From positions 1 through 64,000 of the forward strand of contig CAAEXF010000109.1 in the NCBI GenBank assembly GCA_900759715.1: 64,000 nucleotides of DNA. Direction: 5' to 3'. The stretch's first letter is position 1. The number at the start of each line of letters is the position of its first letter. The DNA is from Clostridium_AM sp900759715. Its GTDB lineage: Bacteria > Bacillota > Clostridia > Clostridiales > Clostridiaceae. The notes beneath the pieces were generated by a model. That model saw only the letters and a program-made list of their open reading frames with translations. It was not told the DNA's origin and made no database searches. Shown here piece after piece: positions 16,195-24,778 of the stretch. Both the position numbers and the translations under genes were made by a program.

Positions 16195-16299
16195 CTGTGA
16201 ATCTCTGTCGTAAATATCAACTCTAAACTAAATTTTAGCATTTATAATTCTTTAAATTATATAATAGCGTTTAACCAAATTATGTATAATATTTATTTC
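16195..16299. repeat. Copy of repeat segment A
   Basis: Matches about 7145-7249 with roughly ten differences in 105 bases, including CTGTCGTAAATATCAACTCT and a TTTAACCAAATTAT core. It lies upstream of phzF on the minus strand, opposite the segment B copy. Confidence 0.7.
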
Positions 16300-16689
16300 A
16301 TTGTCTAGTAGTATTATTATTCTATCCGAAAATATTTCCTTTCCAAGAAAATATTTTAAAGAAAATTAAACATCTATGCCGCCTCCATTGACTTTTATTG
16401 AATTAGCATTATCATAAAAATTCGTATACTTTATTTATGTTATTGACATCGTATTTAATTAATTTTTCCAAATAAAGAATAAATTCAAAAACAGGTCTTT
16501 ATTATACCAAAATAGAAGTAACTCTTTTCTGCACTGCTATTAACCAGAAACGTATATGCTTGTAAAATTTACTAGCTATTAAATATTTATAAAATAGCAA
16601 TACTAAATTAAGTGCAACTTATAATAACACCATAATTACAAATATTTTTTATTAAACATACCTTATAAATTGCATTGGAGGAGAAGAAA
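16300..16689. other. Intergenic region, no gene seen
   Basis: AT-rich divergent spacer between phzF (leftward) and the polysaccharide deacetylase (rightward). A TTGACA hexamer occurs at about 16443, but no good partner box sits 17 bases away. I see no RNA structure I can name. Confidence 0.35.
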
Positions 16690-17502
16690 TTGAAAAACAA
16701 ATTGAAACTTTTCATATCTCTTATAAGCATATTCTTTATAATTTTATGCTTTAACGAAAATATAAAAAGTATGGAAATGCAAAATACTACAAAACCAATT
16801 GTGGATTTAGCAACCTATCAAAAGGATCTAAATCAAGGAAAAAAAGTGATATATTTAACCTTCGATGATGGACCTAGCGTTGTGACAAATAAAATATTAG
16901 ATATTTTAAAAGAAAATAATGTTAAGGCTACTTTTTTTCTCATTGGCAATCAAATAGATGGTTTAGAAGATACGGTAAAAAGAATTCATAGTGAAGGACA
17001 TAGTATTGGATTACACTCTTATACACATAAATTTAAACGTATCTATTCAAATAAAAATACATTTATAAAAGAAATGGTACAGTGTCGTGAAAAAATCAAT
17101 GAAGTAGTTGGAATTTCTCCTAATATAATCAGATTTCCTGGAGGCAGCCGAAAGCATCTTACTGAATCATATCTTAATAAACTTCATAGTTGTAACTTTA
17201 AAATATATGATTGGAATATGGAGACTATAGATGGAGTAAAACCCAAAACCCCTCCTGATAGATTATATAGGCAAGCAACAAAGAATAGCGAAGAAATGTC
17301 CAGTATAATATTACTTATGCATTGTGATTATATGCATAAGAATACCTGTAAAGCATTGCCTAAAATAATTAGCTACTATAAAGATAAAGGCTATGAATTT
17401 AAACCAATTACAGAAGATACTCCAGAACTTTATTTTCCAATAACAAAAAAGACATCTAACTTCTTTGATTTTATATTTTCATCTAAGGATTGTGTTGAAT
17501 AA
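16690..17502 (+). CDS. Exported polysaccharide deacetylase (NodB domain)
   Basis: About 270 residues. A basic N-terminus and a hydrophobic stretch (FISLISIFFIILCF) act as a signal peptide or membrane anchor, followed by a NodB carbohydrate-esterase-4 domain. Motif 1 is TFDDGPS, motif 2 is HSYTH (metal His pair), motif 3 is RFPGGS, motif 4 is near YDWNM and motif 5 is LLMHCD. It should remove N-acetyl groups from peptidoglycan or chitin-like glycans outside the membrane. I chose TTG at 16690, 6 bases after GGAGGAG; the in-frame TTG at 16675 overlaps that site. A bidirectional terminator follows. Confidence 0.9.
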   Translation: MKNKLKLFISLISIFFIILCFNENIKSMEMQNTTKPIVDLATYQKDLNQGKKVIYLTFDDGPSVVTNKILDILKENNVKATFFLIGNQIDGLEDTVKRIHSEGHSIGLHSYTHKFKRIYSNKNTFIKEMVQCREKINEVVGISPNIIRFPGGSRKHLTESYLNKLHSCNFKIYDWNMETIDGVKPKTPPDRLYRQATKNSEEMSSIILLMHCDYMHKNTCKALPKIISYYKDKGYEFKPITEDTPELYFPITKKTSNFFDFIFSSKDCVE

Positions 17503-17503
17503 G

Positions 17504-17549
17504 AAAAACGTAGATCGAAGCAGACTTCTCTACTTTAATCTACGTTTTT
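17504..17549. terminator. Bidirectional terminator between convergent genes
   Basis: AAAAACGTAGAT and its complement ATCTACGTTTTT form a 12-bp outer stem flanked by A and T runs. It starts right after the deacetylase stop and faces the convergent GNAT gene. Confidence 0.8.
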
Positions 17550-17579
17550 AAAAATATTTTACATAATTTATTTTTATGC

Positions 17580-18155
17580 TTACAAAATTAATTCATACAG
17601 TTTAAACCAAACTAAGTCTGGTATATTTAAGCCTAAATCAACAGTTCCCATATATTTATACTTACACTTTTCGTACAATGATATTGCAGGTGTGTTATGA
17701 ATAGAAACATCTAGCCGAATTGCTTTTATTTCTTGTTTAAGGCTATATTTTTTTGCAAAGTCCATTAACTTTTTACCAACACCGCTCTTCATATACTTTG
17801 GATGAACAACAAGCGTATGTATTACTATAATGTCTTTATAGTCAGCCTCAATCCCCCAAGTTACTTGAGAATATGCAGATTCTGGTTCATGATTTAGTAT
17901 TATAGAACCTGCTATTTTATCATTCATTTTTAATACAAATAAATTATTATCTTGAATTCCGGTAACAGCAGTTTCTCTAATTGGATATATTCCTTTTGCC
18001 CAACCTGGATAATTTATGCTTGATTCTAAATAGTCATTTAAATCATCATATAAATTTTCCAGTTCATCTATATCCCTTACTGTTCCCTTTTCTATAACAT
18101 AACCCTTATTATCTGGCGTTTCCACTGTTGTATCAAATTCTTGAACTCTATCCAC
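17580..18155 (-). CDS. GNAT family N-acetyltransferase
   Basis: 191-residue protein with a C-terminal GNAT fold. IAGSIILNHEPE is the strand 2-3 hairpin, VIHTLVVHPKYMKSGVGKKLMDF is motif A with the acetyl-CoA-binding loop (x-x-SGVGK), and IRLDVSIHNTPAISLYEKCKY is motif B. The acceptor is unknown. GTG at 18155 is preceded by AGGAGGGGG; the frame is open further upstream but lacks a binding site. It lies downstream of an AlaX gene on the same strand and may share its transcript (106-base gap). Confidence 0.8.
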   Translation of the reverse strand: MDRVQEFDTTVETPDNKGYVIEKGTVRDIDELENLYDDLNDYLESSINYPGWAKGIYPIRETAVTGIQDNNLFVLKMNDKIAGSIILNHEPESAYSQVTWGIEADYKDIIVIHTLVVHPKYMKSGVGKKLMDFAKKYSLKQEIKAIRLDVSIHNTPAISLYEKCKYKYMGTVDLGLNIPDLVWFKLYELIL

Positions 18156-18261
18156 TAATATCCCCCTCCTGCTGTATAAATAAAGTCTACATAGCATTAT
18201 TAGTTTAACTGTTATCTCTATTCTTTATTGTACTTTAGCCTCAGCATCAGCTCTTCTTAAA

Positions 18262-18978
18262 CTATTCTTCTAATTCAATATATATTCTTTTATTGATTTT
18301 TCCTTTGCTTTTATATTCTACTATTTTTATTTTCCCAACTTCTTCAGTATTTTTCACATGGGTTCCTCCATCTGCTTGAAGATCTAAGCCCTCAATCTCA
18401 ACAGTTCTTATCTCTTTGATGCCTTCTGGAAGAAGATTTATTTTTGTTCTTATTAAATCTGGAATTTTGAAAGCTTCTTCTCTTCCAAGAATATTCACAC
18501 TAATATTTCTTGCAGATTTTACTTCTTCATTGATTTTTATTTCTATTTCATCAACTAATTCCTTATCAAAATTTTCGAACTCGAAATCCAATCTACCTTT
18601 GAGACAATCCATATCTCCACCAGTTACCTGAGCTTTGTAGTCTCTCCATACAACACCGCATAAAATATGCATAGCAGTGTGAGTTCTCATTAGCTTATAT
18701 CTATGTTCCCAGTCTAATTTTCCAATACAAATTTCATCAACTTTAGGAAGATCACCATCAATATAATGATATATATCAGAGTCTTTTTTCTTAACCTTTT
18801 TAACAATATATTTATCTGTAGCGGTTTCCAGTACTCCATTATCACATGGCTGACCTCCTCCCCCTGGATAAAATGCTGTTCTATTTAAAACAACGGCATT
18901 TTCCTCCATATCTACTTTGATAACTTTACACTCAAAACTTTTTACATAACTGTCTTTTTGAAATATTAATTCACTCAT
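18262..18978 (-). CDS. AlaX alanyl-tRNA editing protein
   Basis: 238-residue trans-editing hydrolase for mischarged tRNA(Ala). It has the N-terminal barrel domain (NRTAFYPGGGGQP), then the canonical metal motif THTAMH and the second motif LQADGGTHV, where the usual Cys is Asp as in many stand-alone AlaX proteins. It is a different subfamily from the HxxxE protein at 14372-15010, so the window carries two editing factors. ATG at 18978 follows AAGGAGG. Its neighbours, a GNAT downstream and an XRE-cupin regulator upstream, do not clarify a special role. Confidence 0.85.
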   Translation of the reverse strand: MSELIFQKDSYVKSFECKVIKVDMEENAVVLNRTAFYPGGGGQPCDNGVLETATDKYIVKKVKKKDSDIYHYIDGDLPKVDEICIGKLDWEHRYKLMRTHTAMHILCGVVWRDYKAQVTGGDMDCLKGRLDFEFENFDKELVDEIEIKINEEVKSARNISVNILGREEAFKIPDLIRTKINLLPEGIKEIRTVEIEGLDLQADGGTHVKNTEEVGKIKIVEYKSKGKINKRIYIELEE

Positions 18979-19108
18979 TTTTGTTCCTCCTTAAAATTTA
19001 TAATAATATAACTTATACAGTTATTATTTGTCCGCTTAGTTTTGAACCTCAAAAAATATAAAAGATAGATTCTGTATATTTATTATTTCCATTATATTAC
19101 TTTTTGTG

Positions 19109-19660
19109 TTAAATTGGATAAAAATTTACAACCATAGCCTTAAGAGTAGTTTTCCCGCAACTTTTATAGCTATGGGAAGTTGCTGATAAAAAGCAAATAG
19201 AATCTTCTATTTTCAATGAATAGTCCTTGTTGTTTGTTGATACTACAAGTTCCCCTTCAAGAACAGTGATGTACTCCTGTGACTTTTCGGAATGACCAAC
19301 AGAAGTATAGGTTGCGCCTGAATCCAATTCAAGTAAAAATAATTCAAAATTTCTATGTGGTGTATTTCCATAGTAGCAGTAAACACGATACGTTCCATCT
19401 TCACTAGTTTGCTCTTTAGCTTCTGATTTCTTAATCACAAAAGTGTCACTTTCATGCTTATCAATTAGTACGGTATATGGAACGTTTAAGCCTTTAGCAA
19501 TTTTCCAAATGGTATTGATTGTCGGATTTGTATCGCCCTTTTCAATCTGAGAAAGCATTACTTTACTTACCTCAGACAGTTCAGCCAATTGTCCTAAACT
19601 TAAATTTCTTTCTAATCTTAATCGCTTAAGATTTTCCGCAATCACTGAATTCAGATTCAT
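19109..19660 (-). CDS. XRE-family regulator with C-terminal cupin domain
   Basis: 183-residue DNA-binding protein. Residues about 5-65 form a helix-turn-helix (LSLGQLAELSEVSKVMLSQ then IEKGDTNPTI), and the C-terminal half is a cupin_2 beta-barrel with SGATYTSVGHSE and YITVLEGEL, which probably senses a small ligand. Proteins of this design regulate amino-acid, polyamine or efflux genes. ATG at 19660 follows AGGAGG; the TTG at 19678 precedes that site. It stands alone, upstream of the AlaX gene on the same strand, and its targets are unknown. Confidence 0.85.
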   Translation of the reverse strand: MNLNSVIAENLKRLRLERNLSLGQLAELSEVSKVMLSQIEKGDTNPTINTIWKIAKGLNVPYTVLIDKHESDTFVIKKSEAKEQTSEDGTYRVYCYYGNTPHRNFELFLLELDSGATYTSVGHSEKSQEYITVLEGELVVSTNNKDYSLKIEDSICFLSATSHSYKSCGKTTLKAMVVNFYPI

Positions 19661-19859
19661 ATATAAAACCTCCTGCAAGTAAATAACTGTTGAAATATAT
19701 CTGTAAACTATATATTACGATTGTTAAATATATTATACGCAAACATAATTATAATTACAAGTATTATCGTGATAAAATAAAGTAGCTATTTACTTAACAT
19801 GTTTATGATATAAAACACATTAAATAGATAGCCTTAAAAAACTTACTTATAATTAAAAA

Positions 19860-20285
19860 CTATATAATTTTTTTCATATAATATCTCTTATGTCCCTGTG
19901 GACACTCATCTAATATTCCAAAGACCTCATATCCATGTTTAATATAAAAATCCTTTGCTTGAAAATCAAAGGTATCTAAATGAATTAAATTACACCCTTT
20001 GTCCTTAACTATTTTTTCAACTTCTTTCAAGAGCCTTGATCCTAATCCGTCTTTTCTATATTCTTCTTTAATCCATAAAACATCTATATATACACAATTC
20101 CAACAATACATCTTACTAAGTATTCCTGCAATAATTTCTCCATTTGTATTTTCGATAACTCTATTGATCCATAAAACAGGAACTTGTTGTTTAAGAGGAA
20201 CTTTAGATAAATTGTATTCAACTATTCTATCAACAATCAAATCTGCTTCTTCACTATTAACTTCTCTTATAATATAATCTTTCAT
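19860..20285 (-). CDS. GNAT family N-acetyltransferase
   Basis: 141-residue single-domain GNAT. VYIDVLWIKEEYRKDGLGSRL carries motif A with the pyrophosphate loop (DGLGSRLL), and HLDTFDFQAKDFYIKHGYEV is motif B with the usual F-Y-x-K-x-G-Y end. The acceptor is unknown. ATG at 20285 has GGGGGA upstream; an ATG two codons earlier overlaps the site. Several different GNAT genes lie close together here (17580, 19860, 20400, 25340), but they are not an operon and are too divergent to be recent duplicates. Confidence 0.8.
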   Translation of the reverse strand: MKDYIIREVNSEEADLIVDRIVEYNLSKVPLKQQVPVLWINRVIENTNGEIIAGILSKMYCWNCVYIDVLWIKEEYRKDGLGSRLLKEVEKIVKDKGCNLIHLDTFDFQAKDFYIKHGYEVFGILDECPQGHKRYYMKKII

Positions 20286-20399
20286 ATTCATCCCCCTATT
20301 ATCTTTGTAAATAATTAGTATAATTCATAATTTCCTACTCTTGTTGAATATTATGAAATTATGATTAATGAATGTTATATAAATAATGGATATTAATTA

Positions 20400-21200
20400 T
20401 TAAGTCTTGTTCCGAATATATATAGAATATTGTTCATTACTTATAAATCCTAATCTACTTGCTAGTTTACATGATTGCAAATTGTCAATAGCACAATCCC
20501 AACTTGGTATTATACTATTTTCAATACAATGCTCTATAAAAGCAGCGGCAGCTAAAATACCTAATCCTTTTCCTCTGAAATTATGGTGTGTAAATATATC
20601 AATTTCAGCATATCCTCCACCTACATAAATAGATGTACAAATGCTTACTATTTTACCATTGGATAGTACACAATAGCCAAATCCCTTATCAATGAATTTA
20701 TCAACACTGCCCCAATATTCTTTATAATATTCATCATCAAATTTTTCACATTGTCTAATTAAATCTTTATTAATACGTTCAATAGTAAACCCTTCAGGAA
20801 TCTTTTCTCTCCACCTTGTTCCATAGATGCTTTTATCTATATTAAACTCGAAAGACATTCTTCTCAATTTAGTTAATTTATCACCTAATAATGTATCAAT
20901 GATTCTTTCCCATATATCAGAAGAAGAAAATAAGGTAAATCTATTTTCTCTTTGTTCTAACTTTTCAAAAAGAAATTGACTTAACTTCTTGTTAAAATAG
21001 TCATTATACTCATTACCAACTATCCGATATAAACCTGAATCTATAGAAATGAGTGCGGTTTTTGGATATATATTGTTATCAACAAAAACTCTACCAGGTA
21101 TAATTTGATGAATAACCGAATAAGAGAAAGTGAGATCATTTCTTTTTTCTCTTAATATCGGTAACGCAGTTAATAGTTCGGATCTTTTTAATTCTTTCAA
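20400..21200 (-). CDS. GNAT acetyltransferase with N-terminal extension (ZmaR-like)
   Basis: 266-residue protein. The C-terminal 120 residues form a GNAT domain: GGYAEIDIFTHHNFRGKGLG is motif A with RGKGLG, followed by SWDCAIDNLQSCKLASRLGF as motif B. The N-terminal half (SVIHQIIPGRVFVDN onward) matches the layout of the GNAT_acetyltran group that includes zwittermicin self-resistance acetyltransferases, but substrates vary. TTG at 21200 is the start; AGGAGG lies 8 bases upstream. It diverges from the acyltransferase at 21403. Confidence 0.75.
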   Translation of the reverse strand: MKELKRSELLTALPILREKRNDLTFSYSVIHQIIPGRVFVDNNIYPKTALISIDSGLYRIVGNEYNDYFNKKLSQFLFEKLEQRENRFTLFSSSDIWERIIDTLLGDKLTKLRRMSFEFNIDKSIYGTRWREKIPEGFTIERINKDLIRQCEKFDDEYYKEYWGSVDKFIDKGFGYCVLSNGKIVSICTSIYVGGGYAEIDIFTHHNFRGKGLGILAAAAFIEHCIENSIIPSWDCAIDNLQSCKLASRLGFISNEQYSIYIRNKT

Positions 21201-21320
21201 CTTTAATACCTCCTTTAAACATTATAAATAATAAAAGTGTGTAAACTTCAATGATATGTACTACCTAAATCTAAGTATATTGTTGAGGTTTATACCTTTT
21301 GAAAATAATCAAAATCTCTG

Positions 21321-21351
21321 TTGACCTTAGGTCTGACCTAAGGTGTATATT
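21321..21351 (+). promoter_or_regulatory. MerR-type promoter with 19-bp spacer and perfect dyad
   Basis: TTGACC (21321-21326) and TATATT (21346-21351) are separated by 19 bases, the elongated spacing used by MerR-family activators. The spacer holds a perfect dyad, ACCTTAGGT-CTG-ACCTAAGGT (21324-21344). It sits about 50 bases before the membrane acyltransferase gene, and a MerR-family gene lies directly after that gene in convergent orientation. This is an unusually clear regulator-target prediction. Confidence 0.85.
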
Positions 21352-21402
21352 GTCTTTATAACAAGTTTCATTACAAATTAATATAATTTTTGGAGGTTTT
21401 TT

Positions 21403-22440
21403 ATGGAGAATAATTCTGTTAACTATTCAAATTCAAAACGTATTTTTTATCTGGATTTTGCTAGAGGACTAGCTGTCTTTTTTATGATTATGCAGCATGC
21501 TATGATCATGCATGAAAGAACAGCCGGAGAAGGTAATACTCTTTTAGGTAATATTTTTATTTGCCTAGGGACAGCACCTGCTGCGCCTGTATTTATGCTT
21601 ATTATGGGTATTTTCTTTATGCAATCAAAAAAGAGTATAAAAGAAAATGTAATACGCGGTTGTAAATTATTTGTCTTTGGATATGTCCTCAATTTAATAA
21701 GATTTACCTTTCCTTTACTTTTAGCTGGAGGTTCTTATAATCCTGGACAAGGTCCTATATCTCTATTATTTTTAGTAGATATTTTTCAATTAGCAGGATT
21801 ATCACTTATATTTTTCTCTGCTTTTAAAAAATATGCCGATAACTTATATATACTGCCAACAGTAATCCTAATCATATTGCTCGTATCACCATATTTATGG
21901 GGATTACAAGGCGACATTTTCACTTTTGATCCACTGTGGGGTGCTGGTAAAAATACTGATTTTCCGCTATTTCCATGGGCAGTATATTTTCTTTTAGGTA
22001 TGTATTTAAGTAAACACCTTCAAAAGCAAACCTTAGAAAAACAGATAAAGAAAAAGCTTATTTTAGGTAGTTTATTTTTAGGTACAATGGGCATTGCAAC
22101 AATTTCATTCTTCCCTATAGGTGATTACTATAGAAGTGGGTTAAGTATTCATTTCTTAATGATGAGCTTTATATTTTTATGGTTACTACTATCTGATTGT
22201 CTTGTTACAAAGCTAAGCAAAAAAGGATTTGACAAACTCTTAAATACAATTTATTTCTGGAGTAAAAATGTTACAGGAGTTTACATCATTCAATGGATAA
22301 TATTTGGATGGAGTATTTTGCTCTTAGGTGCAAATCAAATGACAGATTATGTGGCTATGATCATTGGCTTCATTGTATTACTCATCACTCATTTTTCACT
22401 AAAATACACGAAGTTAAAATATTTTTTACCAAAGCTGTAG
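21403..22440 (+). CDS. Membrane acyltransferase (DUF1624/HGSNAT-like)
   Basis: 345-residue integral membrane protein with about ten hydrophobic segments. The N-terminal signature YLDFARGLAVFFMIMQHAM, followed by APVFMLIMGIFF, is typical of the heparan-alpha-glucosaminide N-acetyltransferase/acyltransferase_3-like group that moves acyl groups across the membrane onto glycans or other acceptors; the His of MQHAM is a candidate catalytic residue. The substrate is unknown. ATG at 21403 follows GGAGG. Expression is probably controlled by the MerR-type promoter at 21321 and the neighbouring MerR protein. That pairing suggests induction by a drug, lipid or envelope signal. Confidence 0.75.
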   Translation: MENNSVNYSNSKRIFYLDFARGLAVFFMIMQHAMIMHERTAGEGNTLLGNIFICLGTAPAAPVFMLIMGIFFMQSKKSIKENVIRGCKLFVFGYVLNLIRFTFPLLLAGGSYNPGQGPISLLFLVDIFQLAGLSLIFFSAFKKYADNLYILPTVILIILLVSPYLWGLQGDIFTFDPLWGAGKNTDFPLFPWAVYFLLGMYLSKHLQKQTLEKQIKKKLILGSLFLGTMGIATISFFPIGDYYRSGLSIHFLMMSFIFLWLLLSDCLVTKLSKKGFDKLLNTIYFWSKNVTGVYIIQWIIFGWSILLLGANQMTDYVAMIIGFIVLLITHFSLKYTKLKYFLPKL

Positions 22441-22455
22441 CTTGAGGCTACAGCT
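22433..22455. terminator. Hairpin between convergent genes
   Basis: AGCTGTAGC and GCTACAGCT form a perfect 9-bp stem with a 5-base loop, overlapping the acyltransferase stop. Neither side has a strong T-run, so termination may be weak. Confidence 0.5.
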
Positions 22456-22461
22456 CTAAAT

Positions 22462-23244
22462 TTAAGCTATTTTTTCAATAAGCATTTGAAGTTCATAGTA
22501 TATTCCATTGTTATAAAAAATCGAAATCATGGATTTCTCTATAGCAACGAGATTCCCTTTAATATTTATGCTATTTACTTTTGCATATTCAAAAAATTTA
22601 TTAATTTGTTTTTCAAACTCCTCATCATTCTCAGCAAGGAACTCATAACATAGATACTCTCCTGCAACTAGTTTATGGCTAATACCAGAATTTTTCCCAT
22701 CCTCTCCTATACACATATATACATTAGTATTGTCGTAGATATTGATGATGTCAGTTTCATATAGACTTAATGTTTTATTAGATTCACTCATAATGTCATA
22801 GAATTTCTTGGCTGAAAATGGTACTTGATAATCCATTTTAAAGATTTGTTTAAGATTACGTTCTTCGATATCTTTTATAATATATTTATCCTTTGAAATA
22901 TCAACCATATTTATCTTTTCAATAATATTCATAGTAAAATCTCTTAATGCTATAAGATTGTTTATCTGTTCATTGATACAATCTACAGAAGTATTTAATA
23001 GCTGCGTATAATCCCCAATTGTGTAATCATTAAAACACATTTTAATATTATTAACGGGAAGGTTAAACTTTCTTAAAAGCAGTATGTGGGCCAGTTTATA
23101 GATCTCATTTAAGCCATATAGCCTGTACCCATTTTCATCAACCCTATAAGGTAGAAGAACCTCTTTTTCTTCAAAATATCTTATTTGATGAGTAGAAACA
23201 TTCATCAATCTCGCAAGTTCACTTATTGTAATATGTTCTCTCAA
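22462..23244 (-). CDS. MerR-family transcriptional regulator
   Basis: 260-residue regulator. The N-terminal winged helix-turn-helix is TISELARLMNVSTHQIRYFEE, then GYRLYGLNEIYKL; a coiled-coil dimer helix follows (about residues 75-115), and the 140-residue C-terminal part is a probable effector-binding domain of the BmrR/GyrI-like type. TTG at 23244 is preceded by GGAGG. It converges on the acyltransferase gene, whose promoter has the MerR 19-bp spacer and dyad, making that gene its most likely target. Drug or lipid sensing is plausible but unproven. Confidence 0.85.
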   Translation of the reverse strand: MREHITISELARLMNVSTHQIRYFEEKEVLLPYRVDENGYRLYGLNEIYKLAHILLLRKFNLPVNNIKMCFNDYTIGDYTQLLNTSVDCINEQINNLIALRDFTMNIIEKINMVDISKDKYIIKDIEERNLKQIFKMDYQVPFSAKKFYDIMSESNKTLSLYETDIINIYDNTNVYMCIGEDGKNSGISHKLVAGEYLCYEFLAENDEEFEKQINKFFEYAKVNSINIKGNLVAIEKSMISIFYNNGIYYELQMLIEKIA

Positions 23245-23355
23245 ATAAAATCCTCCATTATTTATAATTTAGAACTATCATATACTCTAACAGTTCAATT
23301 AAAAATTAAATTATACTTTAAAGTACTTTGATTCATTTCATATCTCTTGATAGTA

Positions 23356-23967
23356 TTATGCTAATCCATATAATTCAGCAAAAGGGTCCCACGCCTTGTC
23401 CTCATTCCATTTATATTCGATTTTATTACTAATTTCCTTTGCTTTTTCTTTTCCTAGTAATTCCGATATAAAGCCTAAAGTCATATCAATTCCAGCGGAA
23501 ACCCCTGAGGATGTAAAAATATTACCATCATTTACCCATCTTGATTTGCTTATCCATATCACATCTTTTCCTTGCGATACTACCCAATCAAAGGCTCTTT
23601 TATTCGTAGTTGCTTTTTTGCCATCTAATAGCCCTGTTTTAGCCAACAGTGCTGAACCTGTGCAAACACTCATGATATATTCTGATTCTATTGCAATATC
23701 CTTTATAAAATTAATTAGGTTTTTATCATTAATTTTCTCCCTTGTGCCCATGCCTCCTGGAATAAATGTAATAGTATTTTCATCATTTTTCTTCTCATAT
23801 TTATTGGTTTCTACTTTTACATTTTGAGTACTCGAGACAGTTTTTCCATTAAGAGAAATAAAATTCAACTTAAATATATCAGGTAAACATCCAAATATCT
23901 CAACAGGTCCAAACACATCTAGTGTTTCAAATTCTTCGAATAAAATTATATTTACTACATATTTCAT
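23356..23967 (-). CDS. DJ-1/PfpI superfamily protein
   Basis: 203-residue soluble protein. FEEFETLDVFGPVEIFG is the N-terminal motif of the isonitrile-hydratase/AraC-regulator branch of the superfamily, and SVCTGSALLAKTGLLDGKKAT holds the nucleophile-elbow Cys (CTGS). There is no helix-turn-helix, so it is a stand-alone enzyme or chaperone rather than a GATase-type regulator. Members include isocyanide hydratases and glyoxalase III-like enzymes; I cannot choose between them. ATG at 23967 follows GGAGG. Confidence 0.8.
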   Translation of the reverse strand: MKYVVNIILFEEFETLDVFGPVEIFGCLPDIFKLNFISLNGKTVSSTQNVKVETNKYEKKNDENTITFIPGGMGTREKINDKNLINFIKDIAIESEYIMSVCTGSALLAKTGLLDGKKATTNKRAFDWVVSQGKDVIWISKSRWVNDGNIFTSSGVSAGIDMTLGFISELLGKEKAKEISNKIEYKWNEDKAWDPFAELYGLA

Positions 23968-24035
23968 TTTTTATCCTCCAAATAAAAATAATTATGATTA
24001 ATAAAACTTACATAAAAAATTCCTCAATTAGTCTC

Positions 24036-24647
24036 CTATTTATACTGTAAAACATTATAAATTTTTAATTTTTCTCTTAAATCCTTAGAATTTTTAAAAA
24101 GTATAGTTTCAAAATTAAGTTTTCTGGCACCTTCAATATTGCCCTGAGAATCATCTATGAAAATCGATTCTTCAGGCTTTATCTTATACTCCTCTATCAT
24201 TCTCTTATAAATGCCATCTTCAGGCTTTATTAGTTTTTCCTTATAAGAAACAATTCCACCATCAAAAAGATTAAAAAAGTCATATCTCTTAGTTACATAT
24301 TCAAATGCTAGCAAATGAAAATTAGATAAAAAATAAACCTTATATTTTGCATCTTTTAATTCTTTCATAACCTTAACCGACTCTTCGATAGGTGTAAGAA
24401 GCTCATACCAATTTTCAAAAGCGAGCTTTATCAAGTGCCCATTTTTATTGCTGTTCTTAATTATAATGCGCTTAGCCTCTTCTTCAGTAAGTGTTCCTCT
24501 ATCTAGCATTACCCACTCTTCACTTTGAAATAATTCTTTATGTATCTCCGAGACTTTATCAACTTCCACAATCTTTGTCTTTAGATATTCCTCTGGTTTA
24601 AAGTCCAATAATACATTTCCTAAATCAAATATAATATTTTTATACAC
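24036..24647 (-). CDS. HAD-superfamily hydrolase (subfamily IA, YihX-like)
   Basis: 203-residue phosphatase-like protein. Motif I is IIFDLGNVLLDF; the first Asp is the expected nucleophile but the +2 Asp is replaced by Gly (DLGNV), as in the YihX/epoxide-hydrolase-N branch. Motif II is YFLSNFH, motif III the Lys near EKLIKPED, and motif IV SIFIDDSQGNIEGA. YihX proteins dephosphorylate sugar phosphates; that specificity is a guess here. GTG at 24647 follows AAGGAG. It is unlinked in function to its neighbours as far as I can see. Confidence 0.8.
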   Translation of the reverse strand: MYKNIIFDLGNVLLDFKPEEYLKTKIVEVDKVSEIHKELFQSEEWVMLDRGTLTEEEAKRIIIKNSNKNGHLIKLAFENWYELLTPIEESVKVMKELKDAKYKVYFLSNFHLLAFEYVTKRYDFFNLFDGGIVSYKEKLIKPEDGIYKRMIEEYKIKPEESIFIDDSQGNIEGARKLNFETILFKNSKDLREKLKIYNVLQYK

Positions 24648-24676
24648 AATCTATTCTCCTTTTATTATCCTTCAAC

Positions 24677-24721
24677 TTTTATCCGATGACTACCCTCTCT
24701 AATACTCCATCTGATTCAAGT
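24677..24721 (-). repeat. Degenerate copy of the dispersed structured repeat
   Basis: The + strand reads ATCCGATGACTACC and then CTCTAATACTCC, which aligns without gaps to 42318-42358 with about 12 differences in 41 bases. It lies between the HAD gene and the CoaD-like gene and has the same orientation as the 42 kb copy. The hairpin portion has decayed. Confidence 0.4.
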
Positions 24722-24778
24722 TTCACTTCATGTAAACAAAAATTAGATTAGATATTTAAAAACTTCTTGATATTAAAT

